Origin: Pisaster brevispinus
Lineage: Eukaryota; Echinodermata; Asteroidea; Forcipulatida; Asteriidae
Reading direction: 5' to 3'
Assembly: GCA_023634235.1 (NCBI GenBank)
Contig: JAMKCF010000006.1
Span: 12,504,647-12,568,646, forward strand
Length of the DNA: 64,000 nt
Below, piece after piece: positions 45,608 through 56,800 of this stretch (its first letter is position 1; each line of letters opens with the position of its first letter). A model generated the notes under the pieces. It saw nothing but the letters and a program-made list of their open reading frames with translations, did no database searches and had not been told where the DNA came from. The position numbers and the translations under genes were made by a program.

Positions 45608-46744
45608 TGTAGATAGGAATGAATGAAACAAGCGACAAAACGGTTTTCTCACTGTGCTGCTTTTGTGCTCCCGCAGACGACCCGCATAAAATTGAATGAT
45701 TTGTTGATTTTGATAAGATCAAGGATCTCTTTCGAAGTGTCAACAGAGGGCAGTATATAGTGCAAGATCATTGTTCGGCGGGGGGGGGGGGGGGGTGCAC
45801 CACACTAAATAAACTCCCATAGCAACCAATGCTAAAATGCTAAATATTCAAAAATAAAAATAAAATAATTAAAGTCTCTCAGCCTCTTGTAACAATCAAA
45901 TATATTTCCAGACAATTAAACTTCAGATTTCTTTTTAATTTTTGGCAGGTCAACCATTTGGAACTTTTGCTAATTAGCCCAGAAAAAAAACAACCCCTGA
46001 AAATGTGCTTTTTCCAAAACCGACTTGCTGCCAGTTTATGAGGCACTCCTCCCATTCCCAATCCAAATAGGACCAACTTTAACGCCTAAATTTGTCAAAA
46101 TCTCCTCAAAAGTTGAAACACAGAACCCCAGGTTGTGATAGAATCTTATAATTACACTATCTATTAACTGCATGACCCCCAAAACGTTGTATTTGGCCTA
46201 TTTAGTGTGGTGCATCCTTCGCCACTCTGCTCCGCCCACACGCATCGCCGGTCAATATTAGCCGGCCCAGGTTGGACTCCTCCATGGTTCAACCATGCAG
46301 CTAGATATATAGCTCCATTGGTGCAACTGACCCACTAACGTCCTACCAGGGCTGGGTCAATATCAGCTTCTTTGAAAATAAAATTATGCATGTAAGCCTA
46401 GCGAATTATAACACCTCCTGACGAGTTAGATGCTATGTTTTTGTATATTAACTAGGCAACATTTTCATAGTTTTTAAAGTTAATTCAATTATTAATATTG
46501 AATAATGACTGATTAAATTTTGACATTTGCTCCATTGTTTAAAAACAAAAAAATAAATAATATTTTCTACATATATATAGATTATGCTTTTTTCTATTCA
46601 GTACACTTTTAGCCTGCCGGAAGGCCAGACTTTGGTAAATATAATCTGTAAAATGTGTGTGAAATCATGAGGCACACATACAAAAATAATGCAAAATTTA
46701 TTTGGCTTCAGTTTTACAGTATTTGCAACAATATCTTGTGAGCA

Positions 46745-46930
46745 GACAGCTAACTGTGACTTACATCTCATAATTATGATTAAGTACAAGTCATAATTAT
46801 GACTTTTATACGTCATAATTATGACTTAATTGGCACAGGTGAGTCACAATTATGACTTATGCTATATCATAAGTATGAAACATAAGTCATAATTGTGACT
46901 TTCTTTTATGTTTTTTCAATGTCCCTTTAA
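46745..46930. mobile_element. MITE with CATAATTATGACTT palindromes
   Basis: Second copy of the family at 36590-36900: repeated TCATAATTATGACTT words and the end TCAATGTCCCTTTAAGC. The left end is truncated. Confidence 0.6.
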
Positions 46931-47049
46931 GCTTCAGAAATAGAGCCTTGAGGTTGGTTAAGAGAAAATGCAGGGGACAGTTTACAAATAGTCAAAGAAT
47001 TGTTGTCTAGGTAAATACATGTTAATTTGAAAGTAACTACAGAAAATAC

Positions 47050-47235
47050 TATCGATTGAAAAAAGGTTCTGATTTCCAAGGATGAGAGTCATTGCTACGA
47101 AAAAGGTCTGAATCTGTGATCCAAATTTTAAGAGGTTATGTTGAAATGATGGCATTTCCGCCTTTTGGTAACCCCTGCATGGGATTGTAGATTTCAAGAA
47201 GCTTTTGGAAACAGTATCCTCAGCACTAGTAGTAG
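47050..47235 (-). repeat. Dispersed repeat, minus-strand copy of 11005-11180
   Basis: Minus strand: GTGCTGAGGATACTGTTTCC, CTTGAAATCTACAATCCC, AACCTCTTAAAATTTGGATC and TGACTCTCATCCTTGG. Confidence 0.6.
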
Positions 47236-48539
47236 GTAAACAAAATGTTGTTTCAGTCTCATGGCTAGTTGGTTTTGGGTTGTTACATGAACACAAGATG
47301 ATCTAGACCCAGAAGTGCCCACTTGTAAAAAAAAAAACACACAAAAATGGCACTACCACCACCATTTAAAAAACATTCCCCCTGCCTCCCCTCCCCACTG
47401 AAAAGCAATGGCCCCCACACCCCAAATGAAAAGAAAACCCAGGCAACACCGCCATTTCTTCATATCTGAAGAAAATAACAGCTATTTTTTTCATCATGCA
47501 GACAAAATAAGTTTTGAATTTTTCATCCCTGGAGTGATGAAGGGAGTTATTAAAGACTTTATGCATTGATGTCATCCAGCCGCCATCTTAGAGGTAAACC
47601 GATGACAAAACAATGGAAATGCAGTTTTGTATGCGAGGCGCACACGATTGGCCAAAGAATAGCCTCCGTTGACTTCTAGGCGAGGGCGCCCTACTCAAAT
47701 GACGCTATGTGCATAAGGTCTATTGAGTTCACTGATAGTAGACAGAGAAAGGGTAGAACCGTCTCAAAATCGTTCTTTGTTCTGATGATATTACCATAGA
47801 TGCATTTGTGCTATTGTGACAGCCTTCTACCTTTCAACTACCAATTGCACATAACATTCTAAACCAATAGAACCCTTGCATATGAGTCCACAAGCCGAAA
47901 CAGCGCCCTCACTGAGGTCAATGAAGATTCATTATTGGCTGAGAGTTAATTGAGCGCAACAACACAGGTGTGATTGTTTCCATTTTTTTACTTCAGCGAT
48001 GGTGGCCAACCCAAGTTGTCTGAATCACAACAACAGGGTATCTGCACACTTTAAAAAGTCAAGTTTAAGACTTTTTAAGACCCTTTTAATGCTACACTTC
48101 ACAAAATTTGAGACAAAAAAAATAAGAGAATAAAGCAGGGGAGAAACAGCTACAGCTGCTAACATTTTGTATTTGTTTACACACAGCTTTATTTGTTTTT
48201 CTTCGAGCTGATTGGAAATTCATTACACGCTACATCAAATTTTTAAAAAGATCTCAAATAACTGAATTTAATACTTTTTAAGGCCTTAAATTCAAACTTC
48301 TAAAAACTTTCCAAGGATCCGCAGAAACCCTCAGCCCTGAACAATAAATTTTGAGGTAGCAATTTTTAAGCGACACACACTAAAATTATGAATTTTTTAC
48401 TTTAATTATATTAAATAGTAGAAGTGAAAAATGATGAATGTACACAAAAATAAACAATTCTTTCCACAAAAATGAGCAAAGAACTCCAGTTTTTAACTTT
48501 AAATAATTGTCGAACTTGCCATATAAATCGGTTAGATTG

Positions 48540-49806
48540 CTATAATTTGGGAAATGGAATGGGTTCCTGAGTATTTTTCATGTTTTCTTCATAAAAGTCC
48601 AACCCGCATTGACAAATGACCTTTGACCCCTTAGTGAATTCCACCCAGATAAGACAGGGGTTATAATCATCCTCCCAGCAAGAGGTCACAACCTCTTCCC
48701 CAACCACTGCCTCTGCGATGTACCGTATCCACACCTGTTTTGTATTGGAGTAGGCCACGTCATCATGGAGGGCGGATAACTTGCCATTAACTGCTGCCAT
48801 ACTGACACACTCAAAACCATAGCGCAAATACTCTCCCTGATTCAAGTGCTTGTTGAAGTCCGTGTCGCTTGACATCACAGTCCTCGCATTTGAGAAACAT
48901 TTTGACGGCTTTTCTGGAAACTTCCAGTCAGGAAGAGGGCGCTCTCCATCTGAGGGGTGTATCACTTGCATGGATTTGGATATTTCAGAAGGAATAGGTA
49001 TCGGACGCCGGGTCTTAGAAGAAACTAAAACACAATGATACCTCGACTGGGCCAGAACTTCGTCAGTCAACACATCAATTAACTCCTCGTCAACAGAAAA
49101 TGAGGTCCTTCCAATGTGGCTATGACTTGATACGAGTTTCACTGAGCGATTCTGCTTTATCTTTGTGTAAAATCTTGGATAAATTTTGAAGTGTTGCGCT
49201 CGGACAAATAATAAAATTGATCTCACAAATCGCTTTTGTAGGATGTGGGAATTTACTAAAGCTCGCATCCCTTCAAAAACCACTGAAAGCTTCCATATGC
49301 TCATTCGACCTTTAACAACAACAACAAAAGATTTGTAAGAAGTTATGTTAGCAACATCAAACCAAAGTAAAAAAAATTGTTTTAAACCTGCTAATTACAT
49401 TTTAACTTTTGTGACACTTGAACAACACACAACACACAGGACCTACGGCTTAACGTCCCATCTGAAGGGTGCAGCAATAATGGTTAAGTGTCTTGCTTAA
49501 CGACACAAGTGTCAATACCGGGACTCGAAACCACACTCTACTGATCAGAAAAACCCGAGCTTGAGTCTGCTGTTCTTATCCGCTCAGCCATGACACGCCA
49601 CAAAAGGCTACTTAAATTATGTATTTTTACTACTGGCCCCACAAATAGTTTCATAACAACAGACTCCCTCTAGTGTCCAATGGAGACAGTCCAGAGTATT
49701 GCCACTAAATATGGGGATATGTTATACCTGATTTGTCAAAGGCGTCATATGAAAACTCTTTCAGATTGTAGTAGGAGCAGCCATCCTTGTCTCTCACAGC
49801 CATCAT
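48540..49806 (-). CDS. Double-hotdog, acyl-ACP-thioesterase-like protein
   Basis: Two exons on the minus strand: 49806-49728 (ATG ATG, donor GTATAAC) and 49309-48540 (TAA), making 849 nt and 282 residues. Joining them restores DKSGRMSIWKLSVVFEGMR, a typical hotdog helix opening. The first hotdog contains GRTSFSVDEELIDVLTDEVL. The second has DTDFNKHLNQGEYLRYG, where D177, N179 and H181 match the DxNxH catalytic signature of plant FAT-type thioesterases, with a Glu near residue 226 (RYIAEAV) at the expected spacing. No signal or transit peptide and no membrane segment are clear, so cytosolic hydrolysis of acyl thioesters is an inference. An in-frame TAG lies just upstream of the chosen ATG, but TTTTTCCAG right before it could be an acceptor, so an extra 5' exon is possible. 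I know similar proteins from invertebrates but not a named vertebrate orthologue. Confidence 0.82.
49430..49605 (-). mobile_element. tRNA-Leu-type SINE, minus strand
   Basis: Minus strand head GGCTGAGCGGATAAGAACAG, then AGACTCAAGCTCGGG (CAA), TCTGATCAGTAGAGTG, TTTCGAGTCCCGG and a body with TTAAGCAAGACACTT. Truncated at its 3' end. It lies in the single intron of the thioesterase-like gene, same strand. Confidence 0.75.
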
Positions 49807-50577
49807 GGAAGGACACAAATTCTGGAAAAACTAAATATTTCAGACAAAATAATTTCGCAGGATGCTCACCACCATTACAGAACAAGTATTTAAGCTTTCG
49901 GATAGAAATGACTACATTTTTGGGGGGTCATTACCCATGCATGACCCAGTAAAACATACAATGTTTTAGTCTGCCTAGTTGCAAGGATCACAATCCTCCA
50001 GTGTTTGAACCGTACTTTTTTATAAACCTGCGTGATTCCTCCAGAGAAATACTTTGTATGTCTAGAGTCTTGCTATCTTTACCAGGAAACTCAATGCTTA
50101 TTGCTTATAATACAATAATTTATTTTTTACCCCCATGTTTCATTCAACTTCGAAAATCAAAGTAAGGCCATTTAAAAAATTATTCAGTTTCTCGTCACTG
50201 CAGCAGTGGAATTTCGGTCCCTGCCTGAAAATGTTAATTATTCCTTATATATATAAAAAAAGGGGGGCACTTATACAATTAAAAAAAAAAAAAAAATCCC
50301 CAAAAGTCAGCTGCAAAAAAAACGGAGTTGTATTGTCTGTTGTAAACAAATCAGTCAAGTGCTTATGATTCGCCACACTGCATGGGTCACAATTGAACAA
50401 ATTAGCCATCTCAGGTCAGGCCTGGATTTACACAAACGCCACGGAAGACATGGTCTCTGTTGCCCCTGGTCTTGGCATGGATGCCCGGGCGCAGGCCTTC
50501 AAAAGTTTCCCATAGTTTCGTGTAGACTCTGCCGTAGTTGCGATTATCGTAACCCAGGCCAGACCTTGACCTCACTT
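49807..50577. other. Upstream region of the thioesterase-like gene
   Basis: No TATA-like promoter could be singled out for the minus-strand gene. Low-complexity A runs lie at 50280-50298. From 50415 a GGCCTGGATTTACACAAACG stretch and an inverted AGGCCTTCAAAAG/CCCAGGCC region look like a decayed repeat. No exon is seen. Confidence 0.35.
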
Positions 50578-50654
50578 ACTCCTAACTATGCGGTTCGTTC
50601 CGCCATCGTTCGTGGAGACGATAGCGGAACGAACCGCATAGTTCTAGGTAGGAG
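50578..50654. repeat. Hairpin with 25 bp arms
   Basis: CTCCTAACTATGCGGTTCGT and ACGAACCGCATAGTTCTAGG face each other around CCATCGTTCGTGGAGACGAT. Nearly perfect stem, probably a minimal MITE. Confidence 0.8.
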
Positions 50655-50670
50655 AAGGAGTAGCCCTCAC

Positions 50671-50745
50671 TAGCCCCACTTGTGTGGCCAAGGATCAGGT
50701 TCCTTGGCCACACATCTCATGCAAGTCAGTTGGCAAGTGGGGCTA
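50671..50745. repeat. Nested hairpins
   Basis: Outer arms TAGCCCCACTTG and CAAGTGGGGCTA are exact inverses. Inside, TGTGTGGCCAAGGA pairs with TCCTTGGCCACACA. It lies 16 bp from the previous hairpin. Confidence 0.8.
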
Positions 50746-51010
50746 TCCTATGCCCTCACTTGAAATTTCAAGCCTGCATATATATCTGCTAATCATATCC
50801 TCCATCCCTGCCATCACCCCATCCTATTCCTGCACATACCCGTCTTGATTTTACCAATAGTTATTGTCTTAATAAAATTGAAGCTACTCGTGAACTCACC
50901 GACTTTATTGCAAGACGGGGTGGGCTTCGCCTTCGTTTGGTTCAACGTTCTTGTTTTCTGTATAGCTGTAGGACTAGTATATAATGTCTGTAGTTCTAAC
51001 GTACCGCCCC

Positions 51011-52060
51011 CACAGACATATAATACCTATAGACGGACAGCAGGGGGCGCTAAACTGAAATTTTGGACTTTCTCAAACTATGGGCGGAAGTGAAGACGCG
51101 TCAACACTTTTTGTACACGTTTAGGCATAGCCGCGAGGCAGTGGTCCCGTTTTCATGGACTTTTCTGAATTTACAGGAGATATTGACCCGATGATGGATT
51201 GTAAATTAAGTGATGGAATTTAAGGAAATTCTTGTAATAACTGGAGTCGTCAAAAAAGTTGTTTGATTAACTTTTGCTGATTTGGGGGAGGAAATCGTAA
51301 AAATTTGTAAACAAAATTATTATACATATAGCCTAGGCCAAGGCCTACAGGACTGTCACTTTCTACACGTTTGTGTCGTTTTCATTGTGAAAATCTAGTT
51401 TTTACCTTGAAATTTAAGAAACCACACTTCATGAACATTCACAGCCGTTTACAATGTTGGGCGTTGAGGTTTAACCGTATAAAACGTCGTTTCTATAACT
51501 TCATTTTCGGGAAATAACCCCTGGACTTGCTCTATAACACAACGTTGTGCACACTTCGGCCCGCCTTGCATGCATGCCTTCGGCACGTTTTGCGTACGCT
51601 CGCGTGGAATGCACTTCAAACAATCGTGTATATCAGTAGCACAATAATCTATAGGCGGTACGCGTCATCAGCGTCCGCGCAAAACACGCACCGACGCGCA
51701 CTTTGGCCGGAAAGTGTTTGGCGAACGAATTTTTGTTGATACGAAGAATAATTCCATCTACTTTTATCGATTTGGAGAAAGTTCAGTAAAAAGAGGAGAA
51801 ACGGCAAACAACTAACGTGAGAAAAGGTATCTAGTTGTTGATTAAACATTGTTTCCAAGTCTGTTGGTGATTTTTTTCACCCTTAAAACACACATTTTCT
51901 ATCATCATCCACCCGCTCGCCAATTGCTTTACACGTGTTTTTGCTTGCGTTTTCGCGGATTTTGCCCATAGTTTGGGTATGGTCGGGTACTTTCAAAATT
52001 ACGGTATCCAGACGTTGATTTCCATAGGTGCTGTCGGTCTATAGGTATTATATGTCTGTG
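51011..52060. mobile_element. Non-autonomous DNA transposon, 8 bp target duplication (hAT-like)
   Basis: Ends CACAGACATATAATACC and GGTATTATATGTCTGTG are exact inverses, continuing through TATAGACGGACAGCA and TGCTGTCGGTCTATA (with a small mismatch). ACCGCCCC flanks both sides (51003-51010 and 52061-52068). The 1050 bp interior has no transposase-like ORF. An 8 bp duplication fits hAT or P superfamilies. Confidence 0.85.
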
Positions 52061-52068
52061 ACCGCCCC

Positions 52069-53790
52069 CCCTTTTGCAGCGCATTATATGCTGCCCTCTT
52101 GTGATTGTTTAGGACAGGTACTAGCTACAACTGATCGGTGGGAAACCGTCCAACGATCATAATGTAATTTACGGTTTTTTTAAGCTGCTAATTTTCCATG
52201 GCGTATGTCGTGAAGTAGGTCGGAGTGTGATTATTTATGTCACTGAAAAGAGGAGGGGATATATATACATGTATATATATTTGTTATCCTTTGTTTCTCC
52301 ATGAATCGCCCTTCTTGTGAAATGTTGTCAATGTTAGGGCCTATTTAACCACAACACTACAGTGAAAATTTTGTATATATTGCTCACAAATAACTGGAAT
52401 TAATTCATTCATATTTAATTGTTAGCCTTGCATAATGAGATTTATACATCAAATCTGGAGCGTTCTTTTGACGATTTTGGGAGAAGATGGGAAACGAAAA
52501 AAATGTGTTGCTTTAAATTCTGCTAATATCAAATTTTGGACTGTGATAGAAATTATTTGAAACTAACTAAATATGAAACGTTGCAGCTAAATAAAAGTGA
52601 ACATGCTATAAACTTTGTGAGGTAATTTCAAAGTTTTCTAAAACTGTTTTTCTGTTAGGCTTCGCAGAAATTGTTTTTACCTCTACATCATAATCTTAGG
52701 CCCTGTAGAAATAAAAAGGTACTAGAATCAAAAGCGCTGAAAAGGGACTTGTTTGAAAACAATGCAAACTGAAACTACAGTTTGAATTGGCCAGAAGTGT
52801 CCCCAAGAAAAATTAAGCACTCCTTGTTACCAGGAATGGACTCAGCAACAAGTTGATGGTGAGGACCCGGAAGTGTTTTAAAACCATGCATGGCAAAACT
52901 AGTTATTGCTCTTCAAACCTATGTAATAATTTCACCCCTGTTAACACTCAATGACACCATCGCTCACTTATTGAGTAACAGTTTTTAATTAAAAAGTCGG
53001 TAATCCGCCATTTTTTTTATTCTTCAAAAAATCTTTAAAATTCCAAGTTCCACAACTGCACCTAGCCAAATAGCATGCCAAATGTTTTATCACTATCCGG
53101 GGTTTGTTTTTCACTATTACACAATCCAACAATGACCCGCTCTCCAGGAATTCCTATAGGAATTGTACAGCAATTACTTAGCCTTGCTAAGTTGTGTAAA
53201 CAAAGGGTGTTATTCAAAGAAATGGTTGATTGAGCAGAAAGAGACATGTGGGCTCATCTCAAATTACAATTTTGCTTGAATTGATTTTATTTAGTCAAAA
53301 GGGTCTCTATCTAATGATTAGGGTGATTTAAAAGTGATTTGGTTCTTCACAGAAATGTATTACATGCTAAAATCAAACTGTTACTCAACAAGTAAGGCAT
53401 GGTGAAATGGTGTGATTTTTTTTTATGGTGTCATGAAGAGTTAAATGATAACATCAACGACCGACAATCATTTTTACAAAACCCCCCAAACCCCCAAATC
53501 GTCTGAGCACCGATTCACTGGTAGTCAGCCTACGGGATTGCATCGTGTTAATGGAGATTGAAGGGTGAGTTTACTGTTTAAAAAAAGTGTATTAAAAATA
53601 CCATGAGTTTACTCATGATATAAAATGCTACAATTGAGGCTAGGCGTTTTCAATTATGGAGGTCAACATTATACCTCATGGTTCAGTACATTTTGTTGTG
53701 GGCAGATTGTTTCCAAAGGGTGTGTAGTGTAAATTCATGCATGATCGAGCCTATTGTCATCGAGCACATGTTTCACCATTGGAAGGTGTA
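52069..53790. other. Intergenic; upstream region of the myosin light chain gene
   Basis: AT-rich DNA with a short ATATATATACATGTATATATAT palindrome-like stretch near 52259-52281 and a C-rich run at 53480-53497. No exon is recognised. Confidence 0.4.
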
Positions 53791-53794
53791 TGCG

Positions 53795-53800
53795 TATAAA
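53795..53800 (+). promoter_or_regulatory. TATA box of the myosin essential light chain gene
   Basis: TATAAA in GCGTATAAAGACGG lies 45 bp before the ATG, which predicts a start site near 53823-53830 and a 5' leader of only about 15-20 nt. An ATTGG (inverse CCAAT) word lies upstream at about 53778. Confidence 0.55.
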
Positions 53801-53844
53801 GACGGTATAGCTTCTGACTAGTGTAGTGTTCACAACAACACAAA

Positions 53845-56800
53845 ATGGTGAGTTGCAAATTGTAACTGTAGGCTATTATAATATACTTATTTGGATGGTA
53901 TAAACAGTGTCCACGGTGAATTTATAAACTATTTTATTCTCTTTTCTTTCAGTCATACTCTAAAGCACAATTAAATGGTAAGTTTGTTTTCACTTTCGCC
54001 GTTTCAACCATTACAGTGCGCTTTTATGTATGCCATCTTATGCCCTTTGCATTGTCAAGACCTCTAGAAGCTGGGTTTAAGACCACTGGCCCTATGCAGC
54101 CACATCATCTGGTCCATTATATTTAAGAAGTAAAATATATACCAGTGTCTCAAGTTTATCATGAAGTGAAGTAGGGGCATTTTCCAAACCTCTGTGCTCC
54201 GGCCCTGGCTTGGGCTCCGTCATCAATTTGGGGTGTACATTTTGTACGGTGTTTCCAACATCAAACGAAGCCCGGAAACGGAGCCCAAGCCGATGTTTCG
54301 AGAAAAAAAAACTAGGTCTATTCCATTAGCTGGGTGTGTATGATCCATTCTCCATCTTCGTTTAGCACCTAGCATACTATTGAAAACAAGTATTGGGTCT
54401 TCTTGCCATAATCAAATGGGACCAGACTTCTTCGTTTGTTCACCCAGCCTCGGTTCGTTATTACATTGGGTTGAATTTGGAAAATTAAGGGGGCACACAC
54501 AAAATAAAAATAAATGAAAAGGGATTGGCCCAATTTCGTAACAGTTTAACAGTATATTCAGCAACAAATGTTGCTTATAGCACTAGCAAATTTAATTAAT
54601 CTAGGTGTGACAATATTGCAAGGGGGGGTAAACAAGATCTGATATGTGACTCAGCACTTTCCCGTGCCCTGCCCCTTTTCACCAGTTGTTAAGAGTCATT
54701 TCACGTAAATACTTGACATATGTGTCCACGGTCAAAAAATCATTTTTTTAAATACTTTGTAGGTCGAAGGCCCTTGGGGTGCAAGTAAACAAAATTGAAC
54801 TTTCAAATCCATGTATAGCCCGTTGCCATGGTAACAGCTCATTTTGTGTTTTGGGCATTTTAAGCCGATTTGGAGGTCTGAAAAACTGGTTTTTAGCTCA
54901 TGTTTATAACTCCACCCTACCAAAATGCAAAATTATTTCATAAAACCTTTTATACCACTACAAAGTATCATTCTTGGCCTTACTTGAGAAAAAAAATTAT
55001 TGCTATAAATTTTACCCTTATGCTATTTTTGCATCAAGCATTAAAGCATGTTTTTACAACTTGCAAAATCGACATTTTTACCCTATTTTTGGCCCTAAAA
55101 ATTTCAATTTGCCAGGGGTCTCAGAAAAATTTCCTTTCGGTTGTGATTAGGGCCAACATTGATCTTTCCATATCTGGTGAGGAAAACTTGGGCAATTGTA
55201 TCCTGTTGTGACAATACTGCCTCAAAAACTGATTTTTTTCCAAAAACAGGAAAAATGCATTTTGAAGTTTTTCTCTCAGTTTGAACCAGTATCATTAAAA
55301 AAGAACACTTTAATCAATCAGGCAACTTTTCCTGAGCGTTCTGTAGGCTTGTTGAATACCCCACATTGATGAAAAACTTTTGATGACTTAAATCTCAGAC
55401 TTTACCCCCCCCCCCCCCCCCCGAAGCGTATTATGTTACATTCCCTTACGAGTCATTCCGTGCCAACTCATCTGACGGGTTGGCAGGCTCCGTCTCAGAT
55501 TTTGCTATTTTTGTTTGTAAACATTCCCCTATGGGTGTCATGAACACTCACCAAATTTTAGAAACCTACTCCTTAACATTTCTGAGGTATGGCCCCATAA
55601 AAGTTTAAGCCCCGCCCCTTCAAATTTACTTTTTGTGTTTTGGGCATTTTTAGAGGCCTATATCTACAAATTGAGAAAATATATGTAACTGCAAATTAAT
55701 ATACAGGGTACCTGGTACCTCATCAACTAGAATCTACTGTCAAAAGTAGCTTGGAACATTTTTATATCAAGGCATAGGTCTGTAAAAACTGAAATTTTAG
55801 GCCGCGAAATGATTTTTCGTAATTTTTGAGACCACTATAGTGCCTAAGTGAAATGTCTGATTGATTTTGTATTACATTTGGTTATAAACTAGGTGTATAT
55901 GTGTAACCTGATATAAGGATAGACCAATCACACTTTTGATGGGTATTTAGCAGGGGTCTGAATGTGGGTCTGGCTGTAAAATTGCAAAAAATACCGCCTT
56001 TTTCAAGTGGTTATTTGACAACATGGGACATTTCTTACAGATTTACAAATTTTCCCCAAAAATATTTTGTATCCAGTCTACTTGTGTGAGAAATCAAAAA
56101 AATTAACTCTTTACTCCTTCATTAAAAAAAAAAAAATCAAATGAATATGACTAATTTAAGGTTATTGTTGTACATCGAAGTTTTTAGTGAAATCACTTGT
56201 TTACAAAAGAGCCACAGAACCTAGACTAAGTTCCTGCAGACCATGGAAGCGTAGTGCCGCCACTTGAATGAAAAAAATCTGCACTTTTTGTGTATATGTG
56301 TACAATAACTATCATGTTCGTACATTATAGCTATCATACGTACATTACTACTATTGGATGTACAAAATAACTATCACTGACACGGTAACTCCGGACTTAT
56401 CGTGTACAGAGGATACTTATCCTGTTAGTACATATCTATCATGTTCGTACATGATAATTGTCATCCCCCCCATACACAATAATTATCATGTTTAGTGTAT
56501 GTACAGAATAATGACGATTCACGATCAACTTCAGACGCATCATGTATAGTACACAATATTGTGCAGCATCTCCATGTAAAAAGTACTCTCAAACAACCCC
56601 GAGATAGTGGCTTATGAATACAGAGATGAAATACTTTAAAATGGCAACCGAAACACGGCTTTGTTTGGATTTTATTAGGCTGTTAACTAACAGTTTGTAC
56701 CAAGCTTGTTTAAGAATATTATTTCACATGGAGATGCTTTACAAAATCTTTTTATACAGCTGGTCTTAAGGGGATGTGTTCATAAATCATAATTATTGTG

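Larger units (their letters stand above)
45608..48539. other. Intergenic between gene A and the thioesterase-like gene
   Basis: Holds a G run at 45779-45796, a palindromic MITE at 46745-46930 and a dispersed repeat at 47050-47235. Sequence from about 48200 to 48539 is probably 3' UTR of the minus-strand thioesterase-like gene, with a minus-strand AATAAA near 48191. No other exons are seen. Confidence 0.45.
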
